From Acetanaerobacterium elongatum (GTDB lineage Bacteria; Bacillota; Clostridia; Oscillospirales; Ruminococcaceae): a stretch of DNA of 50,080 nucleotides. The stretch covers positions 1-50,080 of the forward strand of contig NZ_FNID01000022.1 of assembly GCF_900103835.1 (NCBI RefSeq). The letters are read 5' to 3'. Positions 1-7,633 of the stretch are shown one piece after another; within the stretch, counting starts at the first letter, position 1; every line of letters starts with the position of its first letter. The notes below the pieces were generated by a model, which saw nothing but the letters and a program-made list of their open reading frames with translations, ran no database searches and was not told where the DNA came from. A program made the translations under genes and the position numbers.

Positions 1-201
1 GATAGGCATGCAAATTTGAAGTATAAGTATGGGAACAGGCATTTCTGGTGCAGAGGATATTATGTTGATACAGTAGGAAGAAATGCAAAAGTAATTGAAG
101 AATATATCAAAAACCAATTACAAGAAGACATAGCTTCAGATCAAATATCATTCAAAGAATACATAGACCCGTTCACGGGTAGCAAGGAAACAAAGGCATG
201 A
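1..201 (+). CDS. tnpA: IS200/IS605-family transposase TnpA, C-terminal fragment
   Basis: The window opens inside this gene; 66 codons remain before the TGA stop. The residues match the C-terminal third of Y1-type (HUH) single-strand transposases: a conserved NRHFWCRGYYV segment, and the typical GRNAKVIEEYI helix that carries the downstream part of the active site in this family. The N-terminal HUH part lies outside the window. The copy at the other end (49877-50080) carries the complementary N-terminal half, and both appear to be the same IS type. These enzymes cut and join single-stranded DNA at hairpin ends. No TnpB partner is visible next to it. Confidence 0.85.
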   Translation, partial: DRHANLKYKYGNRHFWCRGYYVDTVGRNAKVIEEYIKNQLQEDIASDQISFKEYIDPFTGSKETKA

Positions 202-333
202 AAAACGAACAGCCGCTTTAGCGGCTGCCCGTAATAGTAATGCGGTTGGCGGAACCATTCAGTGCGTCTTGAGACGCTGTGCCAGTAATATGCCCTTTTA
301 GGGCTGGTGCATACCACCAGTTTAACTGGTGGT
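1..333 (+). mobile_element. IS200/IS605-family insertion sequence, right part
   Basis: This is the 3' part of an IS200-like element: the end of the transposase gene followed by about 130 bases of non-coding sequence rich in small hairpins. Perfect stems are visible at 209-226 (CAGCCGC/GCGGCTG) and at 313-333 (ACCACCAG/CTGGTGGT). The last stem closely resembles the hairpin at the left end of the other copy near 49768-49786 and is the likely right-end hairpin recognised by the transposase. IS200-type elements lack terminal inverted repeats and make no target duplication, so the exact outer boundary cannot be fixed from this sequence alone. Confidence 0.8.
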
Positions 334-410
334 TTTGATTTATTCTTTTGCCCGGCGTTTTAGGTTAATTTAATTCCTTCGTTGACAGTTGGCAGCTACT
401 CGCTTCTTAG

Positions 411-1223
411 TTATTTAAGCTGCTTTCCGCAGTAAGGACAATACTTTTGCTCTTCCTCCGATCTATCCTTCTTGTTTTCTATGTTCTCTACGAACCCGGA
501 ACTTATTATTCCGGTAGGAACCGCTACTAAACCAATACCTAAGAAAGCAATAACGGAGCTTAATAATTTACCTGCGGGAGTAACAGGATAAATATCACCG
601 TAGCCGACTGTTGTAAATGTTGCAATAGCCCACCAAAATGCGTCGAATATATTATCAAATTTATCCGGCTGAGCAGCATTTTCAATGTTAAACATCAGTA
701 CTGACGCAATTAGCATAAGTATAAAAACAACAAGAATGGATGATAGTAATTGGCTGGCCTTTCTGCGAAACACGTCGGATATGGCATGAAGTGAATCGGT
801 ATACCTGTTTATTTTTAATAATCTGAATAATCTTATTACTCTTAAAGCACGTAATACGCGTAAATCTATTGGAATTATAAATGGTATGTAAAATGGTAGA
901 ATAGCAACTAAATCAACCAAGGCCATAAAAGACAGGGCATACTTTATTCTAGCCTTAAAATGGCTCATATTTGGATACATATAAGTAGCTACCCATAGCC
1001 TTAGTAAGTACTCAATAGTAAAAACAATAACGGAAACAACTTCAATAATATTGGATATCATAACTGCATAGGGTGGCAGCTTAAAGGTATCCAAAACGAC
1101 TTGTATAATATTTATGATTATCAGGCCAACTATTATACTGTCGAATATGTTACCAGCAAGGTTGTTCTCGTCGTCATCCCGAATTAGGTTATAGACATTG
1201 TATTTTATACGCTCAAACATCAT
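411..1223 (-). CDS. Six-transmembrane voltage-gated-type potassium channel
   Basis: A 270-residue ion-transport-family protein. The selectivity filter TTVGYGD (residues 204-210) between two hydrophobic helices marks it as K+-selective. Residues about 25-180 hold the S1-S5 helices, and an S4-like helix has arginines spaced every third residue (R122, R125, R128, R131, R134). The tail ends in a CPYCGK half zinc ribbon, which is unusual for a channel. The start has two adjacent ATG codons; AGGAAGG lies upstream, and the second ATG (1220) gives the better spacing. The gene stands alone, facing the IS200 end, and is clearly more AT-rich than the core genes. Family membership is clear; voltage dependence is inferred from S4. 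Confidence 0.88.
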   Translation of the reverse strand: MMFERIKYNVYNLIRDDDENNLAGNIFDSIIVGLIIINIIQVVLDTFKLPPYAVMISNIIEVVSVIVFTIEYLLRLWVATYMYPNMSHFKARIKYALSFMALVDLVAILPFYIPFIIPIDLRVLRALRVIRLFRLLKINRYTDSLHAISDVFRRKASQLLSSILVVFILMLIASVLMFNIENAAQPDKFDNIFDAFWWAIATFTTVGYGDIYPVTPAGKLLSSVIAFLGIGLVAVPTGIISSGFVENIENKKDRSEEEQKYCPYCGKQLK

Positions 1224-1423
1224 CTTGCCTTCCTATCTTTGAACTATGAGCCTTATTTGTTTAGTCAAGCATCGTATACAAAAAAGACAAGCTTATCCTA
1301 CGACTAACAATTTGCCACATGAGCGCTACTAATGTTATATTTAATTCTCTATGTTTATCTTATTGGCCGAGCCACAAAGCGAGCATTTAGACAAATCAAT
1401 GCATAGAGAACGACAAACCCCTG

Positions 1424-1657
1424 TTATACAATTGTTATTACAATCATAATACCAATAACTAATATTGCAGCAATAGAAAGTGCTGAAAGCAAACAGCCGC
1501 CGCCCATAGCGGCCTTACCCACCTTGCGCTGTATTCCTGCTTTTGAAGTTGGTATGCCTGTAAAGCGGGAAAAATTGCGTTTCGCTTTTGTAATACCTAA
1601 AGCCCTTTTTGCAGAGAATGAAACGCCGGGTATTTTAAAACTTCTACGTCTTGCCAT
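1424..1657 (-). CDS. Small basic protein with C-terminal membrane helix, function unknown
   Basis: A 77-residue protein. The N-terminal half is strongly basic (MARRRSFK followed by further Lys/Arg-rich residues), a short glycine patch (MGGGC) follows at about 51-55, and the rest is one hydrophobic helix (about 56-77). GGGAGAGA lies about 3-6 bases before the ATG. It begins 12 bases after the stop of the zinc-ribbon gene upstream on the same strand, so the two are probably co-transcribed. I do not recognise a named family. The layout suggests a tail-anchored membrane protein with a cytosolic basic domain. Base composition is AT-rich like its neighbours. Confidence 0.6.
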   Translation of the reverse strand: MARRRSFKIPGVSFSAKRALGITKAKRNFSRFTGIPTSKAGIQRKVGKAAMGGGCLLSALSIAAILVIGIMIVITIV

Positions 1658-1669
1658 TGTTCTCTCTCC

Positions 1670-2554
1670 CTATACAACAGTAATTGAAGTACTAAGTGTT
1701 TTGTTTCCACCCTTAATTACTATTCGATATGATCCGGACTTAGTTTTACCGCCAATTTTCCATGACCATGTTACTTGCCCACTGTCATCGGACATTTTCT
1801 TTTCTAGGCCGTCAGCTTTACTAGCTCCGCTTGAATAGTATACCAAAATAGAATATTCTGTGTTGGGAACACCTTGAATTGTAAGGGAAGCATTTTCGTT
1901 TGGAGAAACTGGAGAAGTAATGCTAATGACACTAATCTCTTCGGAAACTGCCGTGCTTGCCGTCATTGCTAAACTTGATTCATTCTTAATTTCTGACGAT
2001 TCAGATTTGTTGGAATCTGGCAAAGGCGACTCTGCAATTTTGCTTGATTCTGATATTGAAGATGTTTCAGAAGATTTAGAAGAAGTGCTTAACAAAGAGT
2101 TAGATGAAATAGCGGAAGATACTTCACTTGAAGAAATGTCAGAAGAATTCGACTTAGATGAATTCTGGATGGATGCAATCTCACTTGATTCAGCAAGTGA
2201 ATCCGTACTTGATACTTCGTCAGATGAGTTTTGAACAGTTGCATTTGCGGGTACTGGTTTTGAATACTTGGGAGTAGAGGCTATACGAACAATAACAAAT
2301 AGGGCAAAAAAGGCAGTAATAATTATCTTAACTACCATGTTCCAATTCTTACGATATATCCACATAAAAGTCAAACCAACAGGGAAGAACAAAATTAAAA
2401 ATAATACGGTAGCCCAAGTTTGAGTGTACCACTTCCCTTTTTGCGGAGTGAATGGGGTTTGAGTAACCACAGATCCTTTAACAAGCGATTGACCGCACTT
2501 TTTACAAAACTGTGCATCATCTGGGTTTATAGTTGCACATTTCGGACAAAACAT
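1670..2554 (-). CDS. Zinc-ribbon membrane protein with serine-rich linker and C-terminal beta domain
   Basis: A 294-residue protein. It starts with a double-CxxC zinc ribbon (CPKC...CKKC, residues about 3-20), followed by two hydrophobic helices (about 48-85), a serine-dominated low-complexity stretch of about 120 residues, and a C-terminal domain of about 85 residues with alternating Val/Ser/Gly strands resembling Ig-like modules on surface proteins. ATG 2554 is chosen because GGAGGG lies 7 bases upstream; an in-frame TTG at 2569 would place that site inside the gene. The likely topology is a cytosolic zinc ribbon, membrane hairpin and outside domain on a flexible Ser stalk, but this is inference. 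Function unknown. Confidence 0.7.
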   Translation of the reverse strand: MFCPKCATINPDDAQFCKKCGQSLVKGSVVTQTPFTPQKGKWYTQTWATVLFLILFFPVGLTFMWIYRKNWNMVVKIIITAFFALFVIVRIASTPKYSKPVPANATVQNSSDEVSSTDSLAESSEIASIQNSSKSNSSDISSSEVSSAISSNSLLSTSSKSSETSSISESSKIAESPLPDSNKSESSEIKNESSLAMTASTAVSEEISVISITSPVSPNENASLTIQGVPNTEYSILVYYSSGASKADGLEKKMSDDSGQVTWSWKIGGKTKSGSYRIVIKGGNKTLSTSITVV

Positions 2555-2600
2555 TATGATACCCTCCAATCATATGCTTACGTCGACATGGTTCTACTAT

Positions 2601-2628
2601 ATTCTAGCATTATATTAAAAATATTCAA
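2601..2628 (-). promoter_or_regulatory. Candidate sigma-A promoter for the zinc-ribbon operon
   Basis: Read on the minus strand: TTGAAT (2628-2623), 16-base spacer, TAGAAT (2606-2601), about 47 bases before the ATG at 2554. Sequence match only. Confidence 0.45.
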
Positions 2629-2752
2629 TAGTTGGAGTGAAGTTCAACAGCATGAGAATAATAGAATAAAACCAGATAGCTTATTTACGCCATTATTTCA
2701 TTTCAACTGTACCTCAAGGGATAGTACCCTCTAACCAAATCAGCCAAAAACC

Positions 2753-2789
2753 AACAGCCCAAGGCCTTACGGCTTTGGGCTGTTTTTTT
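2753..2789 (-). terminator. Rho-independent terminator, probably of the efflux/tetR operon
   Basis: A 13-bp stem (ACAGCCCAAGGCC against GGCTTTGGGCTGT, one G-U pair) with a 4-base loop. T-rich runs flank it on both strands, so it could work in both directions. The only gene running into it is the tetR gene on the minus strand. Confidence 0.7.
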
Positions 2790-2856
2790 AATCATGTATA
2801 GATGCCGTTGTTTGATAAAACGTCTTATAGGCACGTTTAAAAAAACATCATGTTCG

Positions 2857-3465
2857 TTAAAAGATATTCAACTTATTTCGATACTCTTCCGCATAACAGC
2901 CTTTAAGGATAATTGAAAGCAGTGTTTCGAACAGTTGCTGCGGCGCATAGTTTAATGTGGCGTATACCCTTCCTTGGGTAACATAATCCGCGGCACCGAT
3001 AACGATATCAGCCACCAAGGCCTCGTCAATATCGCTGCGGTAAACGCCAAACTCTTTTCCGGACCTTAAAAGCTCTTTCAGGTTATGAAAGATGATTCGT
3101 TCGCGTGCGGATTGTATCTTCTCATAAGCCTCGGGGAGGTCGTGCTGCAGCTGGCGCAGCGCTTCAGGGTGAATACCCGAAATCCTGGCCGAAAGGGCGT
3201 GCAAAAACAAATTCAGTTTTTGCGGCGGGGTAGTGGCAGTATCACGAAGAAGGCCTTCAAACTCCTTCTCCAGCTGCTGTACCACCAAATCGACACCTGC
3301 GAACATGAGCGCCTGTTTGGATTCAAAAAGCTGATAGATTGTGCCTTTCCCAACGCCGGCGCTGCGCGCAATCTCCTCCATTGAGATGCGGGCATACCCA
3401 TGAGCCATAAACAGCCGAATAGCCGAGTCGAGTATCCGTTTTCTTTTCATTTCCTCCGAGCGCAT
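2857..3465 (-). CDS. TetR/AcrR-family transcriptional regulator
   Basis: A 202-residue repressor. Residues about 8-55 form the TetR_N DNA-binding domain (helix-turn-helix around SMEEIARSAGVGKGTIYQLF); the rest is the helical ligand-binding and dimerisation domain. GGGAGGGG sits 4 bases before the ATG. It is the last gene in the order ATPase, permease, tetR on the minus strand, the usual arrangement for a drug-responsive ABC-2 exporter. The 13-bp inverted repeat at 5609-5640, overlapping the operon promoter, is the natural operator candidate, so the protein probably controls its own operon. A weaker TATAAT just upstream could give it a separate promoter. The ligand is unknown. Confidence 0.9.
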   Translation of the reverse strand: MRSEEMKRKRILDSAIRLFMAHGYARISMEEIARSAGVGKGTIYQLFESKQALMFAGVDLVVQQLEKEFEGLLRDTATTPPQKLNLFLHALSARISGIHPEALRQLQHDLPEAYEKIQSARERIIFHNLKELLRSGKEFGVYRSDIDEALVADIVIGAADYVTQGRVYATLNYAPQQLFETLLSIILKGCYAEEYRNKLNIF

Positions 3466-3500
3466 GTTACCCCTCCCGCAGCTGGTGCTTTCCTGTTTTT

Positions 3501-3508
3501 ATTATAAC
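3501..3508 (-). promoter_or_regulatory. Possible -10 element ahead of tetR
   Basis: On the minus strand TATAAT occurs about 35 bases before the tetR start. No good -35 hexamer is present at the right distance, so this is only a weak suggestion of an internal promoter. Confidence 0.3.
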
Positions 3509-3532
3509 AGAAAATTTTAAAAGTTACACCCT

Positions 3533-3584
3533 AACACTTATCCCGATTATAAACAAATCAAACAGAAGGCCTGGATTTATGGCT
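3533..3584 (-). repeat. Dispersed intergenic repeat, copy 1
   Basis: Read on the minus strand this begins AGCCATAAATCC and ends near TAATCGGGATAAGTG. It matches 23796-23854 (plus strand): 29 of the first 32 bases are identical, and after an 8-base gap about 14 of the next 18 are. In both places it lies about 50-70 bases ahead of a gene and in the same orientation as that gene (tetR here, a Gfo/Idh gene there). It does not code for protein. Confidence 0.7.
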
Positions 3585-3677
3585 GTATTACAAGAATTCC
3601 AGGACTTAATGAGAGATTTGAATTATCTGTGACAGCATTCTGCGAGCTTGCTGTTCCGAGCGTGACTTTGTTTGCGG

Positions 3678-4694
3678 TTAAATTCTGCGGTACTTCTTCA
3701 GTGCGAGGATGTTCATGACAAAGAAGAGCAGGATAAACACCAAAAGTGCGGTTATATCCGGCAGGATCTTCTCAGGCCCCGCGCCTCGGATGGTAACGGC
3801 CTTCAGCGCATCACAGGCGTAGTAAACCGGAAAGATTTTTGCCGCCTCGCCAAGATGGTAGGGCAGGGTATCAAGCGATATAATCCCCGAAAAGAAAATC
3901 TGTGGGATAACCACTATGGGAATAAACTGCATCATCTGGAACTCGTTGTTGGAGAAGATGGAGAAAAAGGCACCGATGCATACCGCAGACATGGCAAGCA
4001 GTATCGTGATAAGCCCCGCGGTAATCACCGAGCCCGCAACTGCGAAGCCAAGCACGCAGATATCGTAGGTAAGCAGGACGATGCTCTGCAAGATGGCAAA
4101 GAAGCCGAAGCCCAGCGTATACCCCAGCACCACCTGCCACCGGCGGACGGGTGTCATCATCAGCCGTTCCATGGTCTGGTTGGTGCGCTCTCTTACAAAC
4201 GAGATGCCCGCGATAATAAAGATGATAAAGAACGATACAATCCCCAGCATCACATAGCCAAGGCTGTTAAACAGGGTGTCGTCGCTGTTGCCGTAGATAA
4301 ACTCCGTTTCCATCGCGCTGCCCGGCGACAGCTCCTTCATGGCGGAGGTAACGGCCTTTTGTACAATTCCGGCCTTCGTGGCATCGTTGGTTTCCAAAAG
4401 CAGATGGGTAGTACCGTCCTCTTTATACAACAGTGCGTCGGCCTGCCCGCTTTTTACCTGCTCACGGCCCTCGTCAACCGTAAGGCTTGTTACGGTAACG
4501 TTCTGCTCCTTGAGCTCATCCACCAGCGGCGCAGGCATATCGGCCTCTGCAATCCTCGCTGTGTAGTCCGAATCCCCAAGCAGGAAGTAGATGAGAGTGA
4601 AGATAAAAAGCGGCACCAGCAGTATCAGCGCAAGCGAGCGCTTATCGTTAAAGATCTGCTTGATAATGCGTTTTATAATATTAAATGTTTTCAT
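3678..4694 (-). CDS. ABC-2 type transporter permease
   Basis: A 338-residue ABC-2 permease, the membrane half of an exporter with the ATPase encoded upstream. A first membrane helix (about 20-40) is followed by an external domain of about 120 residues, then five hydrophobic helices (about 145-335). This is the YhgE/DrrB-like plan typical of drug or lipid exporters. The start is taken at the ATG at 4694 with GGAG about 11 bases upstream. An in-frame start at 4739 would add 15 basic residues lying inside the intergenic hairpin element, which is less likely. Substrate unknown. Confidence 0.87.
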   Translation of the reverse strand: MKTFNIIKRIIKQIFNDKRSLALILLVPLFIFTLIYFLLGDSDYTARIAEADMPAPLVDELKEQNVTVTSLTVDEGREQVKSGQADALLYKEDGTTHLLLETNDATKAGIVQKAVTSAMKELSPGSAMETEFIYGNSDDTLFNSLGYVMLGIVSFFIIFIIAGISFVRERTNQTMERLMMTPVRRWQVVLGYTLGFGFFAILQSIVLLTYDICVLGFAVAGSVITAGLITILLAMSAVCIGAFFSIFSNNEFQMMQFIPIVVIPQIFFSGIISLDTLPYHLGEAAKIFPVYYACDALKAVTIRGAGPEKILPDITALLVFILLFFVMNILALKKYRRI

Positions 4695-4745
4695 TGCCTT
4701 TTTGACTCCTTTCCGGCGCTTTGTGCCGAAAAGGCACAAAACACT

Positions 4746-4822
4746 ATAAAAAATTGCGATGCGGCTTTGCCGCAGGAGGAGTTATACAAGCCAATTAAAT
4801 GGTATCCATTTGATTGGCTTTG
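4746..4822 (-). repeat. Structured intergenic element, copy 1 (attenuator-like)
   Basis: On the minus strand: a 15-bp hairpin (4806-4820 pairing with 4788-4802, one G-U), then CTCCTCCTGCGGC, a 6-bp hairpin TGCGGC-AAA-GCCGCA, then GCAA and a run of six T. About 40 bases are nearly identical to 28692-28730 on the plus strand. It lies between the ATPase and permease genes of one operon, so it could attenuate transcription or act as an RNA stability element. Confidence 0.6.
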
Positions 4823-4860
4823 GACAGCGACTTTTCCATACTTTTTTTAGTTTGCCGCTG

Positions 4861-5574
4861 TTAGGCCTGCGCGCCGTTATTAAAGAAAAGCTCCTCTATG
4901 GTATGGTTTGGTGTGCGCGCAAGCAAAGCATCCACCCCGTCGCAGGCCAGCACCCCGCCGTTGTAAATGAGTGCAAGCCGGTCGCACATCACGGCCTCAT
5001 CCATTACATGGGTGGTGACAATGATGGTTTTACCCTGCTCCTTCAGCCGGTTAAACTGCTCCCATATCCGGCGGCGCAGCAGCGGGTCGATACCCACGGT
5101 GGGCTCGTCGAGAATCAGCAGCCCAGGCTCGGCCAGCAGCGCCACGGCCAGCGAAAGCCGCTTCTTCATGCCTCCTGAATAATTGCTTACTTTTTTGCCG
5201 CCGTCGTGTTCAAGGTCCACCAGCTTTAGCACCTCATGAGCGCGTTTTTTGAGCTCCGGTTTTGCGATGCCGTACATCCCGCCGAAGAACATCAGGTTAT
5301 CGTAGCCCGAAAGGTCGTAGTACAGCGCGTCGTTCTGCGGCATATAGCCGAAATCCCTGAGTGCGCGCAGGCTGGGAATTTTGATATTACCGATTTTAAT
5401 TTCACCCTCATCCGCATTGACCGCGCCGATTATCAGCCGTATCAGCGTGGTTTTTCCCGCACCGGAAGGCCCGATGAGGCCGAAAATCTCGTTGTTTTCA
5501 ATCGTCAGGCTGATATCCTTGAGTACCTGTTGTTTTTTAAAGCTCTTTGACACATGGCTTACACATACCTGCAT
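4861..5574 (-). CDS. ABC transporter ATP-binding protein (efflux)
   Basis: A 237-residue nucleotide-binding subunit. Walker A GPSGAGKTT is at about residue 35-43, the Q-loop at about 80, the signature YSGGMKK at about 132-138, Walker B LLILDEP at about 152-158, and an H-loop TTHVMDEA follows. The sequence resembles ABC-2 export ATPases (CcmA/DrrA type). ATG 5574 is preferred because AGGTG lies 6-7 bases ahead; an in-frame GTG at 5583 has no ribosome site. It is the first gene of the operon, with a strong promoter and inverted-repeat operator directly upstream. Confidence 0.92.
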   Translation of the reverse strand: MQVCVSHVSKSFKKQQVLKDISLTIENNEIFGLIGPSGAGKTTLIRLIIGAVNADEGEIKIGNIKIPSLRALRDFGYMPQNDALYYDLSGYDNLMFFGGMYGIAKPELKKRAHEVLKLVDLEHDGGKKVSNYSGGMKKRLSLAVALLAEPGLLILDEPTVGIDPLLRRRIWEQFNRLKEQGKTIIVTTHVMDEAVMCDRLALIYNGGVLACDGVDALLARTPNHTIEELFFNNGAQA

Positions 5575-5608
5575 CCTTTTCACCTGCTATCTGCGTATTT
5601 TTAGTACT

Positions 5609-5666
5609 TATAGAACTTAAATAGTTCTTTAAGTTCTATATTAGAACAAGTCTTTATAAAAGTCAA
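5609..5666 (-). promoter_or_regulatory. Promoter plus 13-bp inverted-repeat operator of the ABC-2/tetR operon
   Basis: Minus strand: TTGACT (5666-5661), exactly 17 bases, TAATAT (5643-5638). Immediately downstream and overlapping the -10 is a perfect inverted repeat, TATAGAACTTAAA (5609-5621) and TTTAAGTTCTATA (5628-5640), with a 6-base spacer. Extra AGTTC/GAAC half-sites occur inside and just beyond it. A repressor bound here would block the promoter; the TetR protein encoded by the same operon is the obvious candidate. Confidence 0.8.
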
Positions 5667-5680
5667 GGGGGGAGGATATA

Positions 5681-5717
5681 AAAAAGCGGATACTATCCTG
5701 TCAGAATAGTATCCGCT
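5681..5717 (-). terminator. Rho-independent terminator of the marR/ABC exporter operon
   Basis: A perfect 12-bp stem (AGCGGATACTAT at 5685-5696, ATAGTATCCGCT at 5706-5717). On the minus strand it is followed by a run of T, 27 bases after the stop codon of the exporter gene. Confidence 0.9.
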
Positions 5718-5743
5718 ATCTTTATCGTATTATATTGCAGCTG

Positions 5744-7633
5744 TCACGAAAGCTCAAACTGCCCGGTATAGAGCTGATAATACTTGCCCTTCTGTGCCAG
5801 CAGCTCCTCGTGGTTGCCGCGCTCGATAATCTCGCCCTGCTCGAGCACCATGATGGCATCGGCGTTGCGAACGGTAGAGAGACGGTGGGCGATTACAAAC
5901 ACGGTGCGCCCGTGCATGAGCTTATCCATACCCTTCTCAATCAGCGCCTCGGTGCGGGTATCAATCGAGCTGGTGGCCTCGTCAAGGATGAGCACCGGCG
6001 GGTTGGCTACTGCGGCGCGCGCGATGGCCAAGAGCTGTCGCTGGCCCTGGCTGAGGTTGGCACCGTCGCCGGTAATCAGGGTGTCGTAGCCCTGCGGCAG
6101 GTGCTTGATGAAGGAGTGGGCGTTTGCAAGCTTCGCGGCGGCGATAATCTCGTCATCGGTGGCGTCGAGCTTGCCGTAGCGGATATTCTCGCGCACGGTG
6201 CCGGTGAACAGGTGGGTATCCTGCAGTACCATCGCAAGCGAGCGGCGCAGGTCATCCTTTTTAATCTTTTGGATGTTGATGCCGTCATAGCGAACCTTGC
6301 CCTCGCTGATCTCGTAGAAGCGGTTGAGCAGGTTGGTGATGGTGGTTTTGCCCGCACCCGTGGAGCCTACAAAGGCAATCTTCTGCCCAGGCTTGGCGTA
6401 TAGCGAAACATCCTTCAGCACCGTTTTGCCCTCTTCATAGCCGAAGTGTACGTCCTCGAACTGTACGTCGCCCATTAAGCGGGTATAGGTTACGCTGCCG
6501 TCGTGATGCGGGTGCTTCCACGCCCACATACCGGTGTAGCCTGCCGCCTCGGTGATGGTGCCGTCCTCTGCCTGCGTGCAGTTTACGAGCTTCACATAGC
6601 CTTCATCCACCTCCACGGGGGTGTCGATAATCTCGAAGATGCGCTCGGCGCCTGCGAGGGCGGAGAGGATGGAGTTAAACTGCTGCGAAACCTGAACAAT
6701 CGGCTGCGAGAACGAGCGGGTGTACTGCAAAAACGAGGCGATCGAGCCGATATCGGTCATGCCGCGGATAACCATTACAGCGCCCGCAGCGGCGGTAAGC
6801 GCGTAGTTTACATACGAGAGGTTGCCCATGATGGGCATGATGATGCTGGCGTAGGTGTTGGCGCTGGTGGCAGCCTTGCGCAGGTTCTCATTGAGCTCGG
6901 CAAACTGCCCCTTTACCTCTTCCTCGTGGCAGAACACCTTTACCACGTTCTGCCCCTCAATCATCTCCTCGATATAGCCGTTGACGGCGCCCACCGCCTT
7001 TTGCTGCGCCTTGAAGAACAGGGCGCTCTTGCCGCCCACGGTTTTCACCACCCACAGCATTACCGCAAGCATTACAAGGATGAGCAGGGTAAGCAGGGGG
7101 TTGAGTATCAGCATCATTACAAAGGTGCCGACAATCGAGATAAACGACGAGATAAGCTGCGGCATGCCCTGAGAAACCGCGTCGCGCAGGGTATCTACAT
7201 CGTTGGTGAAACGGCTCATCAGCTCGCCGTGGGTATGGGTATCGAAGTATTTCACCGGCAGGTCTTCCATGTGGTTGAACAGGTCGGTTCGGATGGTGTT
7301 GAGCGTGGAGGTGGCAACGGTAATCATCAGGCGGCTGTAGATATAGCCTGAAAGCGCGCCCGAGGCAAACACCGCCGCCGCGATGAGAATGAGCTTAACA
7401 AGCGGCAGGAAGTCGGCCCCCTGCGGGTTGGTGCCCACCAGCGGCAGAATACCCTCGTTGATGATGGGCTTGATAAAGAAGGTGCCTGCCACCCCCGAAA
7501 GGGAGCTTAGCAGCACAAAGAACACAACCAAGAACAGACGAACCTTTTGACGCATTAAGTATCCAAGCACGCGGCTAAAGGTTTTGCGAACATCCTTGGG
7601 CTTGCTGGATTTCATCGGACGTGGTCCCGGCAT
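5744..7633 (-). CDS. Heterodimeric ABC multidrug exporter, catalytically canonical half-transporter
   Basis: A 629-residue type-IV ABC half-exporter: an N-terminal six-helix domain (about 25-330) and a C-terminal ATPase. Walker A GSTGAGKTT, signature LSQGQ and Walker B VLILDEATSS all have the consensus glutamate. An extra segment of about 45 residues separates the membrane and ATPase domains (around 340-385). Its ATG overlaps the TAA of the upstream half-transporter (TAATG), so translation is coupled and the two probably form one heterodimer, as in the YheH/YheI and LmrCD families. A strong terminator follows. Substrates are likely drugs or lipids; not determined. Confidence 0.92.
   Translation of the reverse strand: MPGPRPMKSSKPKDVRKTFSRVLGYLMRQKVRLFLVVFFVLLSSLSGVAGTFFIKPIINEGILPLVGTNPQGADFLPLVKLILIAAAVFASGALSGYIYSRLMITVATSTLNTIRTDLFNHMEDLPVKYFDTHTHGELMSRFTNDVDTLRDAVSQGMPQLISSFISIVGTFVMMLILNPLLTLLILVMLAVMLWVVKTVGGKSALFFKAQQKAVGAVNGYIEEMIEGQNVVKVFCHEEEVKGQFAELNENLRKAATSANTYASIIMPIMGNLSYVNYALTAAAGAVMVIRGMTDIGSIASFLQYTRSFSQPIVQVSQQFNSILSALAGAERIFEIIDTPVEVDEGYVKLVNCTQAEDGTITEAAGYTGMWAWKHPHHDGSVTYTRLMGDVQFEDVHFGYEEGKTVLKDVSLYAKPGQKIAFVGSTGAGKTTITNLLNRFYEISEGKVRYDGINIQKIKKDDLRRSLAMVLQDTHLFTGTVRENIRYGKLDATDDEIIAAAKLANAHSFIKHLPQGYDTLITGDGANLSQGQRQLLAIARAAVANPPVLILDEATSSIDTRTEALIEKGMDKLMHGRTVFVIAHRLSTVRNADAIMVLEQGEIIERGNHEELLAQKGKYYQLYTGQFELS

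Noticed and set aside
1920-2234. Acidic 104-codon plus-strand frame with many Asp/Ser/Glu
   Set aside because: It is the reverse reading of the serine-rich linker of the zinc-ribbon protein.
3672-4850. Long plus-strand open frame of 392 codons opposite the ABC-2 permease
   Set aside because: It lies antisense to a clear permease gene, has no membrane or family features and a composition of reverse-strand reading; it is a shadow of the real gene.
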